A program made the position numbers and the translations under genes. The notes under the pieces were generated by a model. The model made no database searches, was not told where the DNA came from, and worked only from the letters and a program-made list of their open reading frames with translations. Shown piece by piece: positions 39,201-51,200 of a stretch of 64,000 bases of DNA (positions within the stretch are counted from its first letter, which is position 1; the number at the start of each line of letters is the position of its first letter). This DNA is from Cryptomeria japonica (lineage: Eukaryota > Streptophyta > Pinopsida > Cupressales > Cupressaceae), in contig NC_081413.1 of the NCBI RefSeq assembly GCF_030272615.1, positions 556,475,136 to 556,539,135 on the forward strand, in the 5' to 3' direction.

Positions 39201-42200
39201 GGTCTGGGAGCAAAGTCCCCAACACGGTCAAGGGGCAGCACCTCCAACAAGAGTTGGGGGCAACACCCATGTGGGGTTGGAGGGCAGCAACCCGGACGGG
39301 GTCAAGGGGCAAAGCACCTCCCACCAACAACAAATTGAGGCCTTCGAAACCACACAAACCGTCATGGTGAATGTCATTTTCACAATTCTATCACTTATTT
39401 TTTGCAACACCAAGTCCCCACCATTTTGAAACTTAGGATTGATTTGAAATGAAGCTTAAAAGTTAGATGCCTATTAATAAGTTTTCTGTGAGAGCTTAGG
39501 ATTTGGGTAGAGCCCATCCATTAGGGTTAGGGTTTGTATCATGCAAATAAAAAAACTCTTTTTATTTCACTGCCATGGGAGATGCCTGGAAGTCCTTGGG
39601 ATGGATGGGAAACTCCTTGGAGTACCTTGAGGACATCCTGGAGTCCCCAAGCTGTCTCAAAAACATCTCCTCCATGAGGGAGTGTCCCAAAACCATTACC
39701 AATGACTTGAACAACAGGCACAGGAACACAGCCCTGCGGAACACTAGGGCAAACCAAATGTATTTTATTCTTCTTACAACCTCTTTTTTCTTGCTTTCAT
39801 ACAAACATTTGCTACGAAGCTATTTCTTGCATTTCTTCAAGACAGCTTAGCGTATTCATTAATTCCACATAAATTTGTCAGTCACAAAATGCCCTTTAGA
39901 CTTGAGCGAAAGTATTTATAATTCCAGTGATTCAAATTTCAAACTACTTCTGGTAAAATGGAAAGCAATAACTTCTCATTTTCAAATGAACATTACTACA
40001 ATGGTGGAATCTACGTAACTTCTTGGTATTTCCTCCAAAACTGCTTATAGACAAAATATTCATTCATTCCAGACAGCTTTCAGTTGTTTGAAATATCCTT
40101 AAGATTTGAACATAACCTTGTGTCACTCCAGTGATTCAAAAAACCCATTAAAATAAGCATTTTTCATGTTAGTCCACCTAAATAGGAAACATGATTCTTT
40201 CATCTTTCAATTTACTAATTTGCATATGGGTGCACACTCGACGCTGCACAATAACATCACTGCATAGTAACCTCAAACACTTTGATAAGTTGTGAAACTC
40301 TTTTACTTTTTCGTTACATTTGAATTAAAAAATTTTGAGCTTGTTAGTTTATAAAAATATATAAGTATAAATAAGAAATATAATATATATTGATATGAAA
40401 GAATTAATTAATATATATTTATCTTTATATTAACATATTTTAAGTCCATTCATATAAATAATAAATATAGATATATAAACTAGCATACCTATCTTTCTAG
40501 GAATATAGGTAAAGTACGCTGAAAGATATCATATTTGTTCATTATTCCACTTTATAAAATTTATATTGCTATATTGTAATTAATATTAAATTATTATTAA
40601 GATATGATTATATTATTATGTTTTAATATATTCTTGTTTTTATAATTTTGTATTTATATTAAACTCTTGAAATAATACTTTCAATATTTGGAAATTGAAT
40701 AATATTGGATTCAACTTCGCAAGATGCAGAAGGTTGGCAAATTGGTAGAGCAGAAAAACAAAGGAAACCCTAAAGATTCGGGCACGAATTCAAAACCATG
40801 TGCAGATAAAACCAAAACATGCCCCCGTCACATTCATGTAGGATTGCAAACAATAGATCTTTCTAACGAAACTGAACCAAATCTTGGGTTTTTTGGAAGA
40901 ACTTGCTGTCATATGTAATTTCATTGGACCCAGATTGGAGTGAGCAAAACTTTGCAATTGGACAACATAGACCAGGAAAACATAGGAAATCACCAAATTT
41001 CTATCGAAAGAATTATTTATTGTAATATTCGCTAATGAAGAAGAGAGGGATAAGATTCTACAACATGGCCTTTGGATGATGGGCAATTCCCCTCTGTACA
41101 TGCAATAATGGTGCCCTCAGTTTAATCCTCTAATTCTAGAACCCTATGACAAACTTGTGTGGCTTTGACTTCATAATCTCCCTATGAATATTGGTCATTA
41201 GATTGCTTGCAAAACATCAGGAGATCGTTGGGAACCCTAATGGACATTGACGCAGATCTTGTCAATGGTGATTCCTACTTATATGCGTGAATCCAAGTTG
41301 CAGCGGTGAGGAAAATCCCAGATGAAATTAGACTTTGCAAGAATGGAGACCATTGGATTCGAAAAGTAGAAATTGAAGAGGATAAACAATTTTGTCTAAG
41401 ATGCAAAAGACGCGATCATATGGAAAGCAATTGTCAAATTCCACCGAAAACAACAAAGAAATAGGTTCCAAACAACAAAAGACCCCATTTCCCGCTAACA
41501 CAAGCGGAGAATAACAAAGATGATGGGAACAAGGTGAGTGTGGACCAAAGAAAATTGGAGTCACGGCAGTTGGAGGATCTTCAAAGGAGTATAGAGGCTA
41601 GCCGGGACAAGGATAGGAATTGGGTTCCCCCCAAATCACCTCAAGTAAAGAATCTGGATTTGAATTTTGAACACTTCAAATGTTGCAAATCTAGGCAACA
41701 ACGGGATAGACAAGATAGGAACTTTAAAGGACCAATCGGACTGCAAATGGGACTCAGCGGATGATTTATCTGGGGAGGATGAATTAAGTATTCTAGACCC
41801 CCATTGCATCAATCAATCCACAACAAAGCTTCTTGGCAAGACTAAGAAGGGGAGAGGCAAGAAGTCCAATAAACCAAAGAGGGAGGATGAAGCTTCAAAA
41901 AAAGGCCCGATCAGTGTAACTGATTTTCTCAAAATGACCAAGGGGGGAAAGGCCTCCCTTGGGGAACAATGAAGGCACTCACATGGAAACTTGAGAAGCT
42001 TGCAATTGACATCATTATGTTGCAAGAGACAAAAATCAGCATGGAAGAAAGTACTAAATTCCTAAATATTGTAGAAGGTGGGATGGATTCTTTCATAGTG
42101 AAAGTGGGCACTCGGATGGCCAGGATGTTCTTTGGAACACGAACTCTATTGATGCCTCAATAGAAAAATCTGATTGTTGGTGGATGTTACATAACAATAG

Positions 42201-45200
42201 ATGTCATATTACCAATCAAGAGTTTCCAATATTCAATATATATGGCCCAACTCCAACGGAGGGCAAAGCAGCACTTTCGTCATCACTGAGAGAGAGAATC
42301 AGCAAGCTATGCACGGGCAATTTTATCCTCGGGAGGGATTTCAATGCAATCTTGGACTTTAAGGAGAAAAGTGGTGGTTTAACTAGAATCAACAGAATCA
42401 TGCTCAATTTTAGAAATTTGTTTAAGAGATTGTAGTTGACTGTATCCCAAAAAACAGAAAGTTCACATGGGCCAATTGGAGAGCTAGGTTCACCAATAAT
42501 TCAGAAAGCTTGGAACAATTCTTTTTAGGGCAATCTTGGTTATGCAGAAATAAGATCTACTCGTCTATTCTCCCTATCTCTGTGTCTGACCATTTTCCAG
42601 TGCAACTGGAATTAGGTAGTAGCGACAAGCCGTGCAACGGATACTTCAAGATAGAAAGCCTGTGGTGGAGGGATGGATCTCTGATTGGCAGACAGGAAAA
42701 TTGGTGTAAGGGAAGAAGTATGTATTGCAGCACTGTGAGTTACTACTTCATGAGAAGATTGATCTTCATTAAGAACAAATTGCACATATGGAACAAGGAA
42801 GCCTTCAAGCACATATTCATGGAAAAGGAAATCGTCAAGGCTGAACTGAGTGAATTAAATAACAAATAATTAAGGATGGCATGTTTAGAGAGGATTATCT
42901 AAAAGAAAAAGAGCTAAGAGAGAAGTTGGTTGAACAGCTTGCAAGAGAAGTCTTCTGTTGGAAAGATAAAGCCAGGAAAATTTGGACAAGGGATGGAGAT
43001 TCAAATACCAAGTACTTCCATGCATCAGTTAAGGCAAGAAGAGCTGTGAATCGGATAGAAGGTGTGAAATTGTTGGATGGCACATTGTGTCGTGACAGTA
43101 TTAGCATTGGAAAAGCCCCAGTTTAGTTCTTTCTGGCATTATTAGGGGGAGGATTGTGTTCAGATAGACAGTGTTGGAACGAGATATTAGCATCTATCCC
43201 AAACATTGTAACAGCTGAGGATAAAATGATGTTAATGGAGCCCTATTCATTAGAGCAATTGCAGTTGGCCAGCTTTCAGTTGCACCGAGACAAGTTTCCG
43301 AGGTCAAATGGGTTTCCGACAAGATTCTATCAAGTATGTTGGAGCTTTATCAGTTCAAACATTCTTCGTCTAGCAGAAGATATCAGACGTAGTTGTAGGT
43401 TTGTCAGGGATATGAATAAAACTAGCATTGTGTTGATTCCAAAGAAAACCGAATGTGAATCAATGGCCAACTACCGTCCCATTTATCTCTGCATTTATCT
43501 CTGCAATACTGTTTACAAGATAATATCCCAAGCATTTGCAAGCAAGCCGAAAAAGGTAATAGGGAAGATGATTTTCGAGGAGCAGAAATGCTTCACGCTT
43601 AGTAGAGACATTGCTGAGCCCCTAAAACTATCCATTCAATAAAGGTGAAGAATTTAAAAGGTATGGCTATTAAGCTCGATGTTAGCAAAGCATATGATAA
43701 AGTCAATTGGGACTTTCTGTTGGAGATGTTGGAAAGATTTGATTTAGAGGCTAGGTGGATTGAAGTAATTAGAACTTGCATCTCTGCACCAAGATTTTCT
43801 GACCTAGTGAACAGATCCCTACACAATTTTTTTAGAGCAACTAATGGGTTGCATCAAGGGGACCCAATCTCTCCGTTTATATTTATCCTCATGGCCAAAG
43901 TGTTGGGTAGATACATCAAAAAGATACGACATTTGAGAATTTGGAAAGGAATTTCGGTTGATGTAGAGCTAGATCTGGTCATGCACTCCCAATTCACTGA
44001 CCATACCATTCTATTCATGGAAGTCACAGTGAAGGAGGCTAAGGTGATCAAAAGTGCTCTAGATGATTATTCTTCCGTGTTGGGACAATCTATGAACCAA
44101 GGATGAAAATATCGGCTAAAAATCGGCCAGATTGCGATTTATCACGAGGCAAATGGCCGGCCGATTTAATCGGAGAAAAAATCGCGCCTGATTTTTTCAA
44201 AAAAATCACAGGTTTTCAGCACAAAAAATCGGGATTTTTTCTGACAAAATCGTGATTAAAAACTGAAAAATCGCGCCTCTGCAAACCGACCAAAAACCCT
44301 AAAAGTCAAAACTAAAACAACATAAAGTGAAATATGAAAAAAAAAGGGGGATTTCGCTCCTCCATCGCGCGACTGTTCCCGACAGCCAACACCCAACACG
44401 TGATTTTGGCTTTTTTTTTGGCCGATGCCCAACTCTGCTCCCTCGCCCGATGCCATTGACCTGAGATCTTTTTTTGCATATATATAAATAATAAAACTGT
44501 TAAAATTAAAACTTTAAGATACATAGATTTATTTAAGTTTATATATGAAAATAATGAAATATATAACAGTATAAATTAAAATTGTTATAAATATAAAAAT
44601 AATTCAATAACAGTATAAATTAAAACTGTTTATATATGAAATTAATATGTTATTAAAACAGTATAAATTAAAATAAAATTATATATTTTTAAATGTTCGA
44701 TAATTTTGCCGATTTATTGCCCGATTTTTTCCCAATTTTTTCCCGATTCCTGATTTTTTTTTAAATTTCGGCCAAAAGATTTATTGCCGATTAAGATATT
44801 TTCATCTTTGCTATGAACAAGGACGAGTCTGAAATCTTCTTTTTCAGTACCAAAAGGACGAATCAGAAAAGAATTTGCTAAGATCCTCAGTTTTCAGATC
44901 TCTCAGTTGCCATCTAAGTACTTGGGGGTACCTTTATTTGCTGGGTCTTGTAGGTCTTCACACTGCGACAATGTTATAAGCAAATGTCATTTGAAGGCTA
45001 ATCCATGGAAGAATAAATGGTTTTCGCAAGTAGGAAGGATCCTCATGATTATCTCTGTTCTTTTGGTAATTCCTATCTATGTATTGTCCTGTTTCAAACT
45101 CACAAGTAAGGCTATTTCTTCTCTCGAGAGTTATTTAAAGAGATTTTTGTGGGAAGATGCAAAAGAGGAAAAGAGAATTCCCCTCATTAACTGGGAGACT

Positions 45201-48200
45201 CTGTGTCTATCTAAGGAGGAAGGGGGTGTTGGACTCAGAAGAATGGAGTTACAGAACTTGGCTATGGGGGCAAAATTGACTTGGAAGATGTTTAGATAAC
45301 CAGATAAATTATGGTGCAGAATAATGACGAAAAAATACTTGGGATACCGAGGCCCCACGTAAGATACTTACAATGGCCAATTCCTCTGATGGATTGGCTA
45401 TCTGGAAGTTCATATGGGAGAGTAGAAATTTAATTATTAATCACTTATCTTGAAAAGTTGGGAACAGCCAGCGTGCAAGATTCTGGTGAGATTCGTGGAA
45501 CAGGGAGGAGGCCATCATAAATTTGTTTGAGAATCATGATTGGCTGGAGGAAACAGAGAGGAGGAATGGTGAATATGTGGCCAATTATTTGGTCCCTTCG
45601 GACATGGGCAATAGCTCTTTTGAGTGGTGTCCAATCACAGATTTATTCATCAATTAAGATATGGGTTAGAGGCAAACGGAAATATAGAAGAAGAGGAAGA
45701 TTATGCTGTCCTCCAAGGAGGATGAAATAATTTGGTGTGCCTCAACAGTACAAAGTGAGGCTTGGGTATGAGATTCAACGAAGACATCGGTTGTAAGGAG
45801 TGGTTGCCTTGCTTGTGATAGCATAAAAATGTTGCCCCTCAGGCAGGGGCGTTCTTATGGACTGCTCTTCCCAATCGCATCCTGATGGGTGAAAGGCTCA
45901 AAACAATCAAGATAGAAGGTCCAAGTGTATGCCCAATGTGTTATTCAAATTAGAAATCAGTCAATCATTTGTTTCTTTGGTGGTCCTGTGGCCTCAAAAT
46001 GTTGGGAGTGGCTTCTGGAATCCATTGGATGGCTCGCGGCAAGGAATGATCCCTTTTATGGCTTCTTGATTGATTGGTCGTCGATTGGAAAAATGTATAT
46101 GTGGGGGGACTTTTGGCATGTTGCCCCTTCCATGGTTGTGTGGCAGCTTTGGAAAGAGAGGAACAGAACAATATTTTGTAACAAGGCTCTGACAATAGAA
46201 TCTAGTACATCCAAAATCGAGGAAGGGATCTGTGAAATTGTCAACATTAAGGTAACTGATAAGAAAATTGATTATCTTTCAAAGTGGGATAACGAGATAC
46301 AAAAGGTTTGGACTTCTCTCAAACCCCCTCGGGTCAATATCACTTAAAAATCAAAGATGAGCATAGAGGCTCATTAGGTTGCTCCAAGCGAAGGGAGGCA
46401 TTAATTGAATTTTGACAATGCAGCAAGGGGCAACCTCATTTGAGATAGCTATGGTAGATGTGTATGTACTATGGACTCTTCACAGGTTCATTGGTCTGGC
46501 TACCAACAATGAGGCAGAAATGGCCTTGGCCAGGGATCTCTGGCTATATAAAGAGAAAGGTACTCTTCGAGTTGATATCGAAGGTGATTCCCAGATTCAT
46601 GTGAGCGTGATAACTAAAGGCCATATTACAAATTGGAAGCTTAAGCAATGGGTCAAAAGGATAAAACAGTCCCTAGAATATATGTCCAATTACGTTACTA
46701 ATATTTATAGAGAATCAAATAAGGGCGCGAATTTCCTAGCAAATATTGCGGTGGAAACTAGTTGTAGGGAAACAATCTTGGAAACTCCCATTATATGGCC
46801 ACCATTGATAAACATTTTAGAACAAGATGGATTTGTATCTTTGGATTCCCCTCGCATTGAAATAGGTTGATAAAGTTAATACAATCTCCTTTGCTAGCTG
46901 GGTATAATTTATTCAGTCTGGTGGTCTGTTTTGGAGGACAATGTCATATATTGCATCTCTCAAGTTTGTCACACTTTGGGTTACCAAGGACACGAGTGTA
47001 TGATATTTTCGATCTCTTAGTTGAGCTGTCACCTTTCAGAAGTATTTCAAAGCAAATGGGGCCATATTCTCCAATAAAGAGTAGATATGCTTTGTATTGG
47101 CATCATCAAACAAATACCTAAAGTGATGCATTTGCAGGATTTCGCAGAATGGATTAGATAGTTGATCTCATTGTCGTTATCAGATGGTGCCCTAGCAGAC
47201 AAGGATTGACCTATTTCGGGCAGTGATAAATCTCAATCTTTGACGGATTTGGTTGAGTTTGCATTGGGTTTGCCAAATTCTAGAAAGTGCGAATAAACTA
47301 ATCTATAAATCCAGAAGAGTTGGCTGATGTTTTGGTGTATTCTGTATATGTAAAGTTGTGCAGGTCATTGGTGTGGCCAGTGTTTCCTGTTGTTTCCCCG
47401 GTAGTATTGATTAACCGAAAGGTGTGGTTGGAGAGATATGGGTGGGTGGAAAATCTTCGAGATCAAATGTGATTGTGCTAAGGAGACCCTTTACCAGCTA
47501 GTCAGGCGCTTGTTCAAGGTAGAAGATGAGGAGGTTAGAGGTGCCATTATGGCCATTTTGGGCTAGGTTGGTGCGAATAACAACCACATATATGATGGGG
47601 TTATTATGGAAATCTGTTTCACTAATGCATTGCATGCCACGGGTTCTTGCAGTCATGCAGCAAGGTTTGCCAACTTCTTGGTCAAGGAAAATATTCAGTG
47701 GGACGTAATGTTGGCTATTTACAAGGTCAGTGTTACAACAAAGCAGGATTCATTGCAGACATCTTCGATGTTGTTGCCATTTCCAAGAAGCAGATAATGG
47801 CTAAGGCCCTAGAAATTTTCAAAGAATGTATTGACAAGTGTGAGATGACTCCATTTGCTAATTATGTAAGTGTGTTTGGCAATCTCTTCTCGGCTCAACA
47901 ACTTGAGTAAGTCAATGTTTGGTGGATGGTATTAACACCATCTCGCTTTTTCATGCTTTAATAATAAGGAGCTACCCCCTCTAGTAGCACTTATCTAAAA
48001 AAAAAAACTCGACCAAAGAAAAAAATATTATTATTATTATATTATCACATCATTATATTTTTATTTGGTATTCATTCTTATCCTTATCCTTAAGAAAAAA
48101 GTGTATTTTATATCAATCCCCCATAATTAATAATATTAGATTGAGATAATTATGAAGTTAACTAATCGCATGATGAAGATAGAGGGAGATTAGTGAGACT

Positions 48201-51200
48201 AAGAGTGAGTTGTAGTTGAAAGGTGGAAGTAAAGATATAATTAGCAATAAATTATTAAAAGATTATTAAAATATGTTTTTTGCTTTTCATACATTTAAGT
48301 GTCACAAACATGTCAAATTAAATGCTTCTAGTTTTTATTGATGGACATTTTTGCATCCATATGTGAGTACAATCTGCCTTCGGCATAACAAGAAATATAA
48401 AAGCTAGCATACCTAACTTTAGAGGAATATAGGTAAAGTATGCCGAAATATATCATTTTTCGTTCATTATTCCACTTAAAAAATCATTATATTATTATAG
48501 TGTAATAAATATTAAATTATTATTAAGATATGATTATATTATTATGTTTTAATATATTCTTGTTATTATATTTTTACATTTCCATTAAACTCTTTAGAAA
48601 AGCAAAACAACTTAAATAGTACCAAATTATTATTATATTTTTATATTTCTATTAAACAATATTTTAAAAAAATATATTTTTTTTTTTTTTGGAAGGATAT
48701 CTTTATTCATAACATCCTTATGGTTTCTTAATATAACATAGTTTTTCTAATATTGATAAAAATTTACAATTTAAAAATTAAAAATTTAAATTAAGATAAA
48801 TAGATGACTACAATTATTCATATATAAAATGCAGACGGGCGTCAATTTAAATCTCATGGATTTTTTGTTGATGGAGACTCTTCAATTCATTCTATGATGG
48901 TAATACATCTTTCGATGTATTTAAAAAAAAACATTTCTTATTTATATATGCTTTTCTATCCATTTATATTAATGATGTATTTTCTTATTTATATTTATAA
49001 TTCAATAATAAACCACTTGATAACCTAGTCAGTAATAAAATACATTGATATCATTGCCACCTGTCTAATGGCAGTGGAGCCCACTGTAGCCACTGTAGTG
49101 ATCGTATGGCCACCTCATGCGGACTGATACTGATAATTAGGCAATCGCCTGGACTGATACTGTGAAAGGATGTTTGGCCAGGCAAGAAGTACAGGAGGAT
49201 GAATCAATAAAAAAAATTAAAACAAACGACACAGGGAGGCACAGAAGAATAGCATTTTGAAAAGCAGAAAAATAACATAAAACTAGAGGGTTCATTACAT
49301 CTAGCCCAAGTTCTTTCCAGTTGAACCCACAGGCACATATTCAAAGCCAATCCACATCACCCACAGAACTGAAGAACCCAGATCCAGATCAGGGAAGATT
49401 AGACCTGAACCAGCAGATAGAGAGGGCCGAACAGGTACCAATATATAATATAATAAAAAGTAATATAACCATCAGAGAGTTTTTTAGTGGCGAATTCCGC
49501 GCGAATAGTTTGGGGCAACATCGTGGTCAAATCGCCCGGAATTTCGAGGTTAACGGTACACTGTAGAATCTAGCTTCGCCATTGACCACACACCGTTCGA
49601 CGTGCATGCCCGTAATATTTGCCTGGAATCACTCGTCGTGGGTATTAGATCACCTCCGTTATTCGCTAGCAATAGTAAAACGACCACGTACCCAGGACCT
49701 AATTCACCAATGGTAAATTAAATGCTCATTGCACGCGTCGGCCAAATTCGCCAATATCAATTCAAACATTATAAGCATTCGAGGACCCATTTCGCCCCGC
49801 TTAAATTAAATGTTCATTGCATGCCCGCGCAATTCGCCAAAAATGCAATTAAATTAAATGTTCATTGGCAATTGCAACGCCCGAGCCCCACGCAATTCGC
49901 CAAAAATGCAATCATGGATTGCTATAAATACACTCTTTCTTACACTCTTTCTTACAATTTGTTCATGTCTGGTTAGTAAATTGGGAGCTCTCGAGTCTCG
50001 ATTCGCAATTTTGCATTCCGCAAATTGAGTTGGAAAGTCGAAGTTCATTGTAGGGCAAAGGGCCAGAGTTACAATCCTGCAACACAGGCCCAGGCATTCC
50101 TGATTCAGAGAATTGAGAAGGCATAAAGGTGAGTAATCATTTCTTCATACTTGATAGTATTAGTTTTAACTTTTAATTCGTAGTGAGAGGTCAAAACTCA
50201 AGATGTCACAGTCAGACATGGGTGAGACTCCTCAAGGTGGTGAAGGGATTGAGATGTCACACAAGGGTGAGACTAAGACTCCTCAGGGTGGTGAAGGGAT
50301 TGGGATGTCAGACAAGGGTAAGACTCCTCAGGGCAGTGAAACTGAAGGGATTGGGAGGCCATCAAAACGCCCGAAACTTAAACTTAAAGATACTACCATA
50401 AAGTCTTTCTTTGGAATTGACAAAGTTTCTGGTCCATCAACTTTTGCAGTTGCAAAAGCCATTCACAGTAGCTCACCACCACCACAAGGTGGGATTGTCA
50501 TTGAGTTAAATGCATCAACTGAGGATGACAATACCGACAGAGCAGAAGATGTTCTAAGGGATACACACAATGAGATAATTGACTCGGATGCAAATGCTAG
50601 TACTGAAGATGATGTTGGTAGGAAGAAAAGAAAAAGGAAAGTAAAACTGGGGCGAGAGTGGTAGATGACAAGGAGTTTTAAGATTGATTGGGTAGCAAAG
50701 TACCCATTCATTGAACCGGTCCCAAACAATGATGAACAACCAACAGAATGCAGGTGTAAGATTTGTAGCTGGAAAACTAAAAGAGAGAACAAGATGCAGC
50801 TAAAGCTTGACACCATAGAAAAGCATATTGGTAAGGTTTATGAAAAACAGGTCATAGACGGAAAGGAAACACGAGTAGTAAGATGGAAATCAAAGGAAGA
50901 ATGTCTTCATGTTAAGTATGCTGCGGAATATGAAGAGCATAACCACAAAATGACACTGATTGGTAATAGTGGATTTGGAAATACAATCAAGGCTAGGCTT
51001 CAACATGCAACGAAAGATGCAAACCTAGCAAAGACTGTTCAAATAAGTGTTATTTTTCATATTTTGTCGAGAGGGCGTCCTATGAAAGATTTCCTAGAAT
51101 TTAGTAATTTATTATCTTTTTTGAATGTTCCTCACTATCCTATGTCACATTGGTCAATAAACGCTGGATGGGAAATGGCAAACTGTCTCACTGAGGTGGA

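Larger units (their letters stand above)
40724..48007 (+). mobile_element. LINE (non-LTR retrotransposon), 7.3 kb, interrupted
   Basis: This is a plant L1-type LINE in the sense ORF1, ORF2, 3' tail. ORF1 (40,724-41,971) ends in a CCHC zinc knuckle. ORF2 follows with endonuclease, reverse transcriptase and RNase H. The element ends in a short 3' sequence (GAGCTACCCCCTCTAGTAGC) and an A10 tail at 47,998-48,007. A 713-bp hAT derivative interrupts the reverse transcriptase. Many stops and frameshifts are present. The 5' boundary is approximate and I found no target duplication. It is antisense to the host gene FZR. Confidence 0.85.

Noticed and set aside
39112-39429. Overlapping Gly/Pro-rich frames on both strands
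   Set aside because: They coincide with a degenerate GC-rich tandem repeat.
40790-42111. Minus-strand frames across the LINE
   Set aside because: They are shadows of the plus-strand ORF1 and endonuclease, which have recognisable motifs.
50662-50664. Programmed read-through of the TAG in the transposase
   Set aside because: A second lesion (a frameshift at ~51,250) shows simple decay; nothing around the stop suggests recoding.
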